DNA from: Siphonodentalium dalli
Lineage: Eukaryota > Mollusca > Scaphopoda > Gadilida > Siphonodentaliidae
Assembly (NCBI GenBank): GCA_032622095.1
Contig: CP136063.1
Location: forward strand, 75,183,980-75,247,979
Direction: 5' to 3'
DNA length: 64,000 bases
The notes beneath the pieces are model-generated. The model saw nothing but the letters and a program-made list of their open reading frames with translations, did no database searches and had not been told where the DNA came from. A program made the translations under genes and the position numbers. Each line of letters starts with the position of its first letter. Positions within the stretch are counted from its first letter, which is position 1. This document shows positions 33,881 through 45,854 of the stretch, piece by piece.

Positions 33881-34127
33881 TGCTCGAATCCCCGAATACC
33901 CAACTCAACACGCATTTATTTTTTAAATATATTATGGACCGTCGCGCAAATGGGTTACTATTTATTGGTACATCGAGAAAAGGAATATATAGTTACATCG
34001 TAGAACGAATTACTTGTGTGAATTGGTTAAAATTATTGCATGAGTTGTTTTTGACGCGATGGTACAACGAGACCCGCAGGTTCGAGTTATACTTTGCGGC
34101 ACGATAAACGAGTGTATTATAACCGCG

Positions 34128-34499
34128 TTAAAGACATATTATGGACTAATTCTGGTGCGTGAAACTGATAAGTTAGTACTCAGGCACTATGCCAACTCTA
34201 GGAATGTAGCATTCTGCTAGCATCACAGAAAATTTCAAAGAAATCGACCATACCACTCCATAGTTTTAATCGTCTGAACTACGCTTATTTGTCTTAAATC
34301 TAGATTCGGGACGCGATAATCGGCGATAAACTAACGTTAATTATTTCGCCACCGAGAGTCATTCCATTTAATTAATATATAACAATGACGGCGTGTGTAC
34401 TGTAAATTAGGATTAATATTCGTAAAAATAACTATTTTGAGCAAGATTATTCTCTATTTCTATTTGATCACCAAACTGTAGTGTTTCACATCACTTTAA
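34128..34499 (+). mobile_element. TTAA-flanked element F, copy 2
   Basis: TTAA at 34128-34131 and 34496-34499. Aligns end to end with 29154-29533 in inverse orientation, with GCGTGAAACTGATAAGTTAG near the left and GTGTTTCACATCACTTTAA at the right end. Confidence 0.78.
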
Positions 34500-34929
34500 C
34501 ATGTTCAAATAATTGTGTTGTTCAATGTTTATTGCATATCAGAAGACTGTATAGCTTGTACTAATGTATGTATTGCTATTTCATATGGTATGTCTTCATT
34601 TGATTGGAAAAGTTAATGTATTTGCTATAGGATACATGTACCTCATTCTAGTGAAGATCATTTCCTTTACAACTTTACAACAAACTGCATTGACGCGTGG
34701 TCAACGAATGTTTTGAAACCATCTGTATATTTTTCTGTATATTAGGCTAAAAATAAGCTAATCTGTGTGCAATAAATAGCTTTCCGGAATTATTCATTCC
34801 ACAAGGCAAGGGTTTGAACTCCTGACTGCGCGGTGACGTATTTGACACCCGTTGTCAATGGCAGCGTGCTCTATTTAAAAGTGGTGCACGCTTCCGCGGA
34901 CGCTGCTGCACGTTGAATCGAAAACTAAT
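34500..34929. other. intergenic, nothing recognised
   Basis: No feature supported. Confidence 0.35.
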
Positions 34930-35008
34930 GTTAGCAGCTTTCTACTAATCAGAACACGTAGCTTTCTACTAATCAGAACACGTAGCTTTCTACTAATCAG
35001 AACACGTG
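34930..35008. repeat. 24-bp minisatellite, three copies
   Basis: AGCTTTCTACTAATCAGAAC followed by ACGT, three perfect units. Confidence 0.9.
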
Positions 35009-35949
35009 TTTTATCGACGAATATTCAAACAATCAACTCGAATTACAATACGGGTTTGTCATTGCCTCTATACAGTAATTGGACTTTTTGTGTCAAAATC
35101 ATTCAAAAAAATTTGAAATTTTAATTGTGTGCACATACTTAATCGGGACAAATTAACGCCATCTACAGCAGCAATGCTGCATGTTTAAACAGCGTGTTCT
35201 CAACAAACCACTTATTTCTCTACTACAATCGAATCATATTTATATAGCCTATCCCGGATACTGCAATGTGGGACTTTGTTGTTTCGCGGAAGTGATCGAG
35301 CGGTGACCTGGCATGGTAATACACGCACTTACTATCGATCAACGGATTGCTTAAAATCAAACCATATAACACACTTTCAACAAAACAACAAGGAATTGTG
35401 GTCTGTGGCTATTATTCCTCCGAATCGATTCAGGTTGCGTGGATTGGTATAAAATTATAACCCAGGTGTCTGATCAATTCCTCGTGAAACGAAACGAACC
35501 ATAAAGTGTCACCCTTCTGTGTAATGGGGTCGTATTGTGATGTGAAACGCATTCCAGCATACTTCTCTGTGGCGACACAAGAAACGATTATATATATACG
35601 GGTGCTTATGTATGACAGCGCGCGAAGATACAGAATTAAAGGTGCATGCCTTTTCGAACTGCAATGCAGAGTTCAGTCCCCTGTTACGCTGGCCTGATCG
35701 ATGCCACAACATACACAGATTGTGAGGAAATAACTCATTTTTTTATTTAAGAAATTTGTCGGTTACAATTTATACTGCATTATTCTGAGAAACTGTCCAT
35801 ACTCATTTGAAAATTGGTTTAGATCACGCGAGAATTAATTGTATCTGACAAACACTTAAATAAAATATGTTAGATTTAACTCTGCCTTGCAGCTTGTTGC
35901 CTTTCCTCGGTGGTTTGTAACTTAATTTATGGTACATGTATGAAGTCTG
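35009..35949. other. intergenic, nothing recognised
   Basis: Overlapping 63- and 67-codon frames on opposite strands near 35506-35712 have no recognisable domain. No repeat match in the window. Confidence 0.4.
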
Positions 35950-36140
35950 TCAGGGATGGGGTGATCGTATTTTGTATTTGTATTGTAATGATTACAAATT
36001 TTGAAGTATTTGTATTGTAATCAAGAATTCTAGGAGCCAAAGTATTGTATTTTAATTCAGATACTTTGGAAATTGGAGAGTATGTTCAATTACTTTTTGA
36101 TTACGTTTGATTACATCTTGCGAAAGTATTCTAGATTATT
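35950..36140 (+). mobile_element. possible hAT-type terminal fragment
   Basis: CAGGGATGGGG (35950-35960) followed by repeated GTATTTGTATTGTAAT words resembles the terminal and subterminal pattern of some hAT elements. No matching opposite end was found, so this is tentative. Confidence 0.25.
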
Positions 36141-37136
36141 TTTGTAGAAAGTTGAGATTAAACATTTCTTACTATAACATCTAATTGAATGGAGCAAAAT
36201 CATATAAACATATGATGTAGGTTGCATTGCTGCTGGCAATGCCACCAAAGAACACATTCACAAATTTGTTCCATCAATAAAATAACTTGAGTTGTTTTTA
36301 TCTGAAGTCAACATATTAATGAGCAGCCATCAATTATAACAAAACCATGCATCTGCGCACCGCATGTATTGCACACTAATTTCAACGATAATAAATAATA
36401 CTTGCTGGATCTTATTAGGTTCGTGTCATATACATAATTATAGCAATTTATAGTATGCAAAGCGAGAGCGATTAGTAAAGCACTCAACACCTGCATGTGT
36501 ATCAATATTTACAATATTTAAAAAACAGTTTCTATATGGTTAAAATTTACTAATTATATTATTTATGGTAAATTCAGAACGTAAATTAATTATAGCTGCA
36601 CATAGTGCTTTTGGAACTCTGATTTTGCAAACCTTAAATATTACACACCATTGACCACTTTAGCTGTCTAATAAGAGAAAATTAAAGTTCTTCTGAAGAC
36701 AAAATATTAATTTATTGTTCTTTATAACCATTGTTTTTGCTACAGAAACCCATATTTTCGGACAATATAATATGTCAAGGTAATATCTAGTATCGCTGCC
36801 TCGTCTTTCTTTTAAGTTGAGCGATGTCTGCAAAACGTTTCTCATGTACCATGTATACCGGCTGAGAAAAAAGCATTACTTACTTACTATGTCTGCAAAA
36901 CTTTTCCAAACACAATAAGTGCCTTTAACTATTTTATAATTACGTGTTACAAGAAAGAAAGTAGGTCAGGGCATGGAAGAGTTACGCTCCCCCATGTCCT
37001 GGATTGAGAGAATGATTGCGTGTATACATGTATATGCATGTTGTCTCTTCTTCCTTTGTTATTCTCTTTTCTCCATAAACAACTTAAAAATAACACCTGC
37101 TTGTGTGACCACGCTAAGCCCAATGTGGGTCACCGT
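36141..37136. other. intergenic, nothing recognised
   Basis: No gene or repeat supported. Confidence 0.4.
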
Positions 37137-38870
37137 GATTGCCGGTATTTTTTGTTTTTCGCGGTGATCCATTAATATGTATTGAACATTAATATGAATT
37201 ACCAGATATCCTGGAGATTGACCAGGGCTTACCAAGAATCACAACGAAAGCGACAACTACATGTATTTAGAATAACTTACGCATTTTTCATCTATTTTAT
37301 AACAGTATTAACAATAAATATTTATAATTGTCTTGTCTTGGCCTGTTCAAGCATGTAATGATCGTGATAATGACACTGTGACGTGTGAAATTGTATACCT
37401 ATAATGCAATTACATGGCAGTTGCATATATACAGATAGTTCGCGGTGATTACCGGTTATCCAGATTGTGCCGCAGCCATTCATGGTTGTATATAGTGAGG
37501 TTTGGATAAAACTGTCACCACCATGCATGTTGATTGCACCATAGCGCTGGCAATCCTCACTACTTAAGCTTTCGATGTATAACACTCAATTGAGTGGGTC
37601 ACCGTGAGTCACTCTACCAAAATAATCGCCATGGTGTTGAATGTTTTTCTCTTTAAATAATGTATAGCAATGTATCTTATAATGGACGTTAATTCCAGAA
37701 GCCAAAATCTATTATTGATTGGCTGTATTTTTAGTTTTTCGCGGTGATCCATTAATATGTATTGAACATTAATATGAATTACCAGATATCCTGGAGATTG
37801 ACCAGGGCTTACCAAGAATCACAACGAAAGCGACAACTACATGTATTTAGAATAACTTACGCATTTTTCATCTATTTTATAACAGTATTAACAATAAATA
37901 TTTATAATTGTCTTGTCTTGGCCTGTTCAAGCATGTAATGATCGTGATAATGACACTGTGACGTGTGAAATTGTATACCTATAATGCAATTACATGGCAG
38001 TTGCATATATACAGATAGTTCGCGGTGATTACCGGTTATCCAGATTGTGCCGCAGCCATTCATGGTTGTATATAGTGAGGTTTGGATAAAACTGTCACCA
38101 CCATGCATGTTGATTGCACCATAGCGCTGGCAATCCTCACTACTTAAGCTTTCGATGTATAAAACTCAATTGAGTGGGTCACCGTGAGTCACTCTACCAA
38201 AATAATCGCCATGGTGTTGAATGTTTTTCTCTTTAAATAATGTATAGCAATGTATCTTATAATGGACGTTAATTCCAGAAGCCAAAATTTATTATTGATT
38301 GGCGGTATTTTTTGTTTTTCGCGGTGATCCATTAATATGTATTGAACATTAATATGAATTACCAGATATCCTGGAGATTGACCAGGGCTTACCAAGAATC
38401 ACAGCGAAAGCGACAACAACATGTATTTAGAATAACTTACGCATTTTTCATCTATTTTATAACAGTATTAACAATAAATATTTATAATTGTCTTGTCTTA
38501 GCCTGTTCAAGCATGTAATGACCGTGATAATAACAATGTGACGTGTGAAATTGTATACCTATAATGCAATTACATGGCAGTTGCATATATACAGATAGTT
38601 CGCGGTGATTACCGGTTATCCATAGTGTGCCGCAGCCATTCATGGTTGTATATAGTGAGGTTTGGATAAAACTGTCACCACCATGCATGTTGATTTGCAC
38701 CATAGCGCTGGCATTCATCACTACTTAAGCTTCGATGTATAACACTCAATTGAGTGGGTCACCGTGAGTCACTCTACCAAAATAATCGCCACGGTTTTGA
38801 ATGTTTTTCTCTTTAAATAATGTATAGCAATGTATCATATACTGGACGTTAATTCCAGAAGCCAAAATTT
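37137..38870. repeat. 580-bp tandem unit, three copies
   Basis: GCGGTGATCC anchors at 37161, 37741 and 38321 give an exact 580-bp period. Copies 1 and 2 differ at only a handful of positions; copy 3 is slightly more diverged. Within each unit are GGATATC/CCAGATATCCTGGAG, GTGGGTCACCGTGAGTCACT and a 68-codon minus-strand frame. That frame is retained in all copies because the copies are young, not from visible selection. No match to known small RNAs was recognised. Confidence 0.93.
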
Positions 38871-39538
38871 ACATGGAGGCGAATCTGAACCTGGCTAGGG
38901 ACATGAACATATAAGTGTAATTGATGCTATAGACATTATCGGCTTGTCATAATGGGTGTCAATGAGTTCGACTTCGGAGATTCTGTCGGTTATTCCCAGC
39001 ATCGTAGGCGGCCCATTTGGGATGAAAGGACATAATTCGCATATACGACAAGTTGATGTGACGTTGTTGAACCAAATAATACCCCCAGTGGGTTCCGTTG
39101 ATGAGGACTATTGCGTTTCATTCAGCGCACTCGACTGTGATCGTTTGTCATCTGGCACTGCCAGTGGTACCGTCGTCAGACAATCGTTTACACACCGGGT
39201 TGAGTTCTCCTGCTAATGTAATTCGCTTTACACCCCTATAGTTGGTTTAAACAATATTTAATTCTACCCTCAAAGAATATATATAATATTTTTTAACAAA
39301 TGTTTATTTATGACATTATTTAGAATAGATGAGGGTGAAGAGGATTTAACAACAGCCGATTCATCGCTTATGTTGAGTTATTTCCTCAGAAAAGAAAAAG
39401 ACATGGAGTATATAAGAAGAGCGGAGGGCAAGAGGCCAAGTTGACGAGTACAGGATTTGAATGACAGGATATTTTACATGACAATGATGAATTTAATAAG
39501 CGTAGAAAATTTATGAATCTGCTGAGGTCAGAGAGACA
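38871..39538. other. intergenic; 86-codon open frame without support
   Basis: An open frame runs 38956-39216 on the plus strand (first ATG 38962). Its 3' end falls in a motif (GGTTGAGT-CTCCTGCTAATGTAA) that recurs at 39839 and 39884, so it is more likely repeat than exon. Confidence 0.35.
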
Positions 39539-39587
39539 GAGAGCGAGAGTGATTAAGAGGGAGAAAGAGAGAGAGAGAAAGAGAGAT

Positions 39588-39625
<38 letters not shown>
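39539..39625. repeat. GA-rich polypurine tract
   Basis: Degenerate then perfect (GA)n, ending in about 15 uninterrupted GA units at 39594-39623. Confidence 0.9.
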
Positions 39626-40650
39626 GGGAGATATAGTGTACTACAACTGCCGTGTGTTCATGAATATTTAACGCATCTTTTTCACTGTTAATTTTTAATG
39701 TTCTTTTCGCTTTTAAATTATTAGGAATACTTATGACTGATGGAAATTCACTGAATCAAACAACTATGCTAGATCGTTATCAAGGTAATCATTTATGAAT
39801 GTGTGCTAATAATATAATGTAATTCGCGTTACACACCTGGTTGAGTGGTCCTGCTAATGTAAGTCTGTTTACACATCTGGTTGAGTGCTCCTGCTAATGT
39901 AATTCGAAATGATGTTGGTCCGCCATTCTGGTTTCGCTATGATGTTGATGGAGCAAACCAATGCCGTTAAGGGTCAGGGGACATCAACTGATATCAAAAT
40001 GGAAACAAAATTTGTGTCCATCTAAAATTTACATTTAATTGCACACTAGTTGATACATATGTAAAAGATGCAGAAAAACATTGTATATGGCAATTGTATA
40101 ACAAACATTTTACCTTGAAAATTTCAATGCAAAATTTCTTGTTTCCTGATTCACTGTGAACACGTGCTCAAATAATTATCAAATTTGCTATTCTTCCACT
40201 AAAATGATTACCCATTCAGTAAATAAAAGTTATGATAAGCTAAGTGATTCCAAAAAAGTATTTTTGCTTCTAAAAAAATACATATTTTGCTGCAAATAAT
40301 TTCAAGTTGCCTATTGTCATGGTAAGCGTGTGGTTCTGGTCATCTCAAGTGAGACCCCCTGATCATTAAGAAAAAGGGATGTCATTTTTGCGACCTTTGG
40401 CTAATCCGAGCAATTCCAGTAGAAGGTAGTGTCTACATAACACATTCAAGGACACAAACTATGTTAATAATTGTTGTGTTAAAGATACAGTAAGCGTTTG
40501 TGGTGGGTATTGCTGATAAAATACTCAGTGAAACCGCCATAAACAGAAAGAATTTTAAAATATAGTAAGATTGTGTTCTTATACCAATCATAAATATCGT
40601 GTAAATAACATGCTATTGTAGTTCGTATGGTAGGTTATGTAAACAAACGG
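39626..40650. repeat. unassigned with a 45-bp tandem pair at 39820-39910
   Basis: TAATGTAATTCG-GTTACACACCTGGTTGAGTG is followed by a second unit 45 bp on; a third relative sits at 39187-39230. Nothing else recognised. Confidence 0.5.
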
Positions 40651-40866
40651 TACGTAAAGAGTGAGCGATAAGCAAAACACTCAACATCGGGGAGACCACA
40701 GTAAGTGAACTTTCGTTAAAACTGATACCATGTTGTTTAGAACATACCGATAAAACTAGTCTTCAACACTCAAGATTTCGGTGTAGAATGGATAACCATG
40801 AACCGATCTCTCAAAAATATCGGCACGGTGTTGAGTGTTTTGCTTATCGCACACTATGTACGTGCT
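40651..40866. mobile_element. short inverted-repeat element (hairpin MITE)
   Basis: 40651-40690 and 40821-40866 are inverted copies sharing GCGATAAGCAAAACACTCAA plus GTACGTA/CGTACATAG outside it. The loop is about 130 bp. No target duplication defined and no second copy in the window. Confidence 0.6.
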
Positions 40867-40995
40867 GTATATAAATAAACGATCGGCTCACACAAAGGGT
40901 TAAATAATCAGATGCCTTATTGTTATAATGTAATTTCGTTTGGTACTTGGGACACGCGGCTATGATAACACACATGTATTCTCGATGACTCGTGA

Positions 40996-41253
40996 TCACC
41001 AATCCGACATCCAACATTGGCTGTTGGGCCCCCTAGAGTCTAAAGCACCGATTTCTCCGATCTCTTTGTCGGGATATATGATTGGTGTCAGCACGACCGG
41101 TTGAAAGTGAATGACTTCCTTCACCCATGGGGGCAGATAACAATTAACTTCCCCATCATCACAAAAGCGCCAAATGTCACCAGGTGACGCCCCATTTGTA
41201 CGTACATATACGCGCACCGTCTTCCTGTCCGTCAGGGACTTCCATCGGGTCAT
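40996..41253 (-). CDS. 85-codon open frame of unknown nature (candidate exon or element fragment)
   Basis: ATG at 41253 to TGA at 40996. Base composition and third-position G/C are higher than in the surrounding AT-rich DNA, and the peptide is not low-complexity. It begins MTRWKSLTDRKTVRVYV and contains Trp, Cys and Pro in a protein-like mix (NGASPGDIWRFCDDGE, LPPWVKEV). An in-frame TAG lies six codons upstream of the ATG. Just beyond the 5' end is a 33-bp minisatellite. No family was recognised and no splice signals or second exon could be linked. With so many open frames of this size expected by chance, it is only weakly supported. Confidence 0.2.
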   Translation of the reverse strand: MTRWKSLTDRKTVRVYVRTNGASPGDIWRFCDDGEVNCYLPPWVKEVIHFQPVVLTPIIYPDKEIGEIGALDSRGPNSQCWMSDW

Positions 41254-41262
41254 AAGCGCGAT

Positions 41263-41372
41263 ATGAACCTATTTAGAGGTCGAAATAAGTCTAATATGAA
41301 CCTATTTAGAGGTCGAAATAAGTCTAATATGAACCTATTTAGAGGTCGAAATAAGTCTAATATGAACCTATT
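41263..41372. repeat. 33-bp minisatellite, about 3.3 copies
   Basis: Units of ATGAACCTATTTAGAGGTCG followed by AAATAAGTCTAAT, spaced exactly 33 bp. Confidence 0.92.
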
Positions 41373-41412
41373 TCGAAATGAATTCAGTCAAGTATGGTAC
41401 TATTTAAACAAT

Positions 41413-41820
41413 ATGTGACCCGCCATATCAAATCCAAATTTTTTACCCTGTGCCAATGCATTCTCTTATATATGCGATTCGACCATAGGTCGCCTCGCAT
41501 ATATAAGAGAATGCATTGGCCTAACAATCTTTTACAATTTTAATAATTTTTTCTTGTATTCTTTAACAATTTTATAATTTCACCCATACAGAGCCCCAGA
41601 CAAACATGAGCAGACGACACTCTTCTATATGCTTCTATATATGTGTGGGGCTCCCTGCAGGGTAATGGATGTTTTTTTATTTTATGCCCTAAAAATTGTC
41701 AGAAACATTTATTTAAAAAAAATGATAAAAAATTGTTAGGCCAATGCATTCTCTTATATATGCGAGGCGACCTATGGTCGACTCGCATATATAAGAGAAT
41801 GCATTGGCACAGGGTAAAAA
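41413..41820. mobile_element. family-2 MITE with double-hairpin core, copy 3 (inverted, right end missing)
   Basis: Left outer repeat ATGTGACCCGCCATATCAAA is present but shortened; the GTCGTAAGTCGGG portion is absent. Core 41446-41814 with hairpins beginning at 41454 and 41741. The spacer is inverted relative to copies 1 and 2 (CCCATACAGAGCCCC on this strand). After CACAGGGTAAAAA the outer right repeat is missing. Confidence 0.8.
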
Positions 41821-42002
41821 CTTTTGCTGCAGCTTTGTACTCTTTAAACTTAAAGATGAATCTTTATATTACATATTTTAGATAGTTCCATGGGCATGAA
41901 ATAATACGTATGGGTTGGAAATCCATGCCCGAAAAACGATTCTATCAATTAATATCGCTTTTATTTCGATATTATTTTATTATTATGTGACAAATATAGT
42001 AA
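41821..42002. other. unassigned spacer
   Basis: No feature supported. Confidence 0.35.
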
Positions 42003-44969
42003 CAACTAGAGGTCAGATTCCATGGAATCAGATATACTTCCATTGTATCCCATTCCATGTGTGTGTTATGCGTATAGGTGTGTTCCTCTTCACGCGAATG
42101 CATATTGGTGTTTTGTGAGCCGATGGTGGACTTGCATTGACATTTCTAAATAAGATATATATTCCAAAGGTTTATGTCATTTGGTTCGACCCACCGTGGA
42201 TGCTTAATGACAGTCTATTGCATCATGGTCGTGACCAACGGAGCCACCATTCACCCCAGCCAATCAGTTCATTTTTATTCGGTAGGGATACATTTTAGAG
42301 CTAATTATAACCCCTCCCCAAGACGCCCATATCAATTTCAATGGTCACGAAATTTGGCATGTCTGATTATATCGTAATCGACATGTAGATCAAAAGGGTG
42401 TAAAGCATATTAATGTACCATAACTCTGTTATTTTACATTTATTGGATAGTTCTTTCAGTTTCGGATTCAGAATCTTTTAGATTTAATGGCGGAGGAAAG
42501 ACCGCTTGGTTAATAAATTAATTAATTAGTATTTCAGTGCGTCATCGCTACACTATAGTGCTATAGTCATTAACGTCTTTGTAATAGAGTTAACTGTAAT
42601 CTAGAGATAACTATATGACAATCGATAATGCTAGCTGAGTGCTTATCCGTCCGCTCTGAAACTAATGTTGTCCTTATATACTACCAAACACATGCAGTGT
42701 TCAAAATAGAAAACACTTGATTCGCGATTTGCCATTTTTTCCTGTTTACGAGTTTCGGTGGAATTTGCCAAAAGCCTCGACCCTCCCCGGGGCGTACGCC
42801 ACCTCTCCGTTGGACAGGTTACTTTTATAGTAGAGCGGACATACCTATAGTATATCGGTGAACATATTCATGCATTTGCCTTTCTCCTTGATAAGTCCGT
42901 TTGAATTTGCGTCATAAAGAGTGGGTTTGAATTTCAGCAATATATATCACTCGTTAACAACGTTACACGCTACCAGGGTTAAACCGTCCACTCTGAAACT
43001 TTGGAAAGTGTAATAATCTTGCGTTTAGATACTACTAATCACATCCACTCGTCGAAAAGTTTTTATCTCAATATCTGATTTTCGGAGTAATTTTCCCCAT
43101 TTGATTTTTGGTGGAATTTGCCAAATCTGAACCAACCCCGACACAAACACTCCGTTGAGCAGGTTGCGTTTATAATAGAGATGTCAAATTTTGGAGGCGT
43201 ACCTACAGTATACCGGCTTACATGCCACTGCATTATACTCGCTCCTTCATTAGCCCGTTTGGATTTGGGGCTAAAAATAGGTTAGTGATAGACTACTTAA
43301 GTATACATAGGTTGTCACGAGTAAACCGTTCCATCGGAAAATTTGAAAATCGCACTGTAGATGCGCGTGAACACTACCCATCAGATGTACTCGTCAAAAA
43401 AAATTTATCTCGATGTTTTAATTTCCCGATCCTTTGCAATTTTTTGGAATTTTCCTAAAGTCTCAACCCACCCCGACTCACATTCTCCGTTTGGCAGGTT
43501 AGTTTTAAAGTATAGCTGTCAAACTTTTGGGACGTACATACAGTATGTCAACGTACCGGCTACGACAGTATCTTGCTCTTTAATTAGCCGGTTTGGATTT
43601 GGCGGGAAAAATAGGTGCAATATTTCCGTACCCCGTAACGCGTAAAGTCCTTGGAAAAAACATTTTTAAGCGGTATATTCGGGTCCGGATCACTCGTCCA
43701 ATTCGGAATATGCAATACAAAATTCAGAGCGCTGGACTTATATTAAAAAACAAAACAAAAACAAAAAAACCTCGGTTTATTCATCCTGGTGTATAGTGTG
43801 TCCCTATTTATGGGCGGTAACTCCTCAGGGAAAGCGCGGACACAAGTTTTGATGCCCGTGGGCAGCAGGGCATATCGAGGTGTGCATACGGTCCAATTTT
43901 CGATGCAAATTTTGAGGACCCGTAACTCTGTCAGTTTTCAATGGAATTTCGAAATTCTTTCAGTTTCGAGATCGGCTGGTGTTGTAGATATTATATTCCA
44001 AGTTTCATCTGATTCCGAGAAGAATTAAAAATTGGTACCACAGACCACCCCTCCACAGACCCACAATACTGAACAGATTCTGGCAAAATTTGGCTCACCG
44101 CGGGCCCTTTTCAGTCCGCACACATTGGCGTATCAGATGACATCCAAACTTCGACATCTTCGGAGGAGATGTGTTAACAAGCACATGGGCCCAAATTGCA
44201 AACTTTGAAGGCCCGTTACTCTTGCATTTCTTCTCGGATTTCAAAAATCTTTCCGGTGTGGGTTTGTTTTTGTTCAGGAAGTCCATATACTTAAATAGAT
44301 GAATGACAATCAAAATTTTTTTTTGCAAAATTTTTGCCCCCACCCAGTGTAAAAATATATATCCGACCCTGTCAAATTTTCTTCCTCGGACTAAGCTGAC
44401 AACGGTCAAAACGACTATGAAAACCAATTGCAGTTATCTGGAATGATACGGGAGGACAACAGAGTACAATCAAATAGAGGTTTGCCAATTATTGTCGGTA
44501 ACTCCTCAGGGAAAGCGCGGACACAAGTTTTGATGCCCGTGGGCAGTAGGGCATATCGAGGTGTGCATACGGTCCAATTTTCGATACTCTGCTCCTTATA
44601 ATTTCCGAGATAATAAAATGACATTTTTTCATATAAAGGGAGATAACTCCGCGGGAAAAACGCGGACAATATTCTTTATGCGACTAGGGCTTACAACACT
44701 TTGGCCCCAACATACGTACCAAGTTTTAGTGTGCTACTCCTTGTATTTTTCGAGTAATAGTGATTACAAAAGTGTCCAGTATAATAATAATGAAAAGTAT
44801 TCTAAAAAGGGCCATAACTCCGTCAAAAACCATTGGGCCGAATTCCGGATACAATTATTTTTAGAAGACCTTAGATGGCTACATTCGCTAGAGATTTCGC
44901 GTTCCTACTGCAATTAGTTTCTGAGTATTTCCAAATAAACGGAAAACGACACCATGGAAGTATAATTAA
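42003..44969 (-). mobile_element. 2.9-kb repeat block G, copy 2 (inverted)
   Basis: Inverted counterpart of 11357-13672, about 28 kb away. Motifs TATACTTCCATTG (42033) and CCATGGAAGTATA (44952-44964) sit near the ends. Three tandem modules have anchors at 42807, 43152 and 43497. The extra length lies mainly in 43870-44480, where the sequence has no counterpart in copy 1 and TAACTCCTCAGGGAAAGCGC is repeated (43819 and 44502). Words such as CCATAACTCCGTC and AACTCTGTCAG recur. No transposase or other protein recognised. Confidence 0.7.
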
Positions 44970-45640
44970 TGGGAATATATTAGTTACTATATTTAGAACT
45001 TTTAGATAGGGGCCTCCACCGGTACTCCGAACTGTCTCTAATTGTTTGTATCTATTGTAATATTAAGTGCTAATTACGAAGACAAGACCTAGAATGTAGA
45101 ATATGCTTATTTTAATAATTAAAATAACTAAAAAAAAAAAGAAATATAAAAGACGGTCGTGAATATTAGGGACCATTATTGAACGGCACAGAGTTATGTT
45201 TTGCGAAAAACAAAAATCCAAATAACATCAATAGTAATTGATTTACGCGTTTCCGGACACAGGGGTTTTAGATTCATATTTATTATTTCATACACAGGAA
45301 ACTATATAAATCATGTTGCGCTCGAGATAATCCATCTGTAACCCGGGTTAGGTCTTATATACATTAACGTTTAGGGATAACACTAGTCTATGTCGCAATA
45401 CATATTCATATATCTTCTTTTTTTCTTTTCTTTTTACTTTTTTTTTATTCTTTATTGACACTATATACATGGACATATTCATATATTTAAAATACAGCAT
45501 AATGACAATAACAAAAATATTCATATATCTAATCAGATGAGTCCGTTTCAACAATGATGATTCAATGAGAGTCGCTGGATTTACATGTTAATCGAGTGAA
45601 TGTCTACTCAAGTGGAAATAATTGAGTAAGGGACTGAAGT
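44970..45640. other. intergenic, AT-rich
   Basis: No gene. The stretch 45415-45450 is T-rich. Confidence 0.4.
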
Positions 45641-45830
45641 CTGTGTGGAGCTTGGTACTAACTAAGAAATATATTACCTTCATTGTTGTTTTCAATGTTA
45701 TAAACTTCCCTGTTAAAACATCAAACAGTTCCCAATTAAGTGTTTAATTGGTGGCGACTATACCATGGAGTATGATCTATATGGGCATAGCCAGAGTGGA
45801 TATTCAAGACGTAATCTATCCAGAGCTAAC
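45641..45830. mobile_element. diverged arm of fold-back element D
   Basis: TAACTAAGAAATATATTACC, TTCCCTGTTAAAACATCAAA and GAGTATGATCTATATGGGC are diverged counterparts of 31755-31870. A single arm only. Confidence 0.5.
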
Positions 45831-45854
45831 TATAGGCTTATAACGGGGGCATGG

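Noticed and set aside
37322-38721. Conserved 68-codon frame in the 580-bp units as a duplicated gene family
   Set aside because: The units are nearly identical overall, so retention of the frame is uninformative; there is no sign of codon-level selection.
38956-39216. 86-codon open frame as a gene
   Set aside because: Its 3' end lies in a motif repeated at 39839 and 39884, no homology was recognised, and frames of this size are common here by chance.
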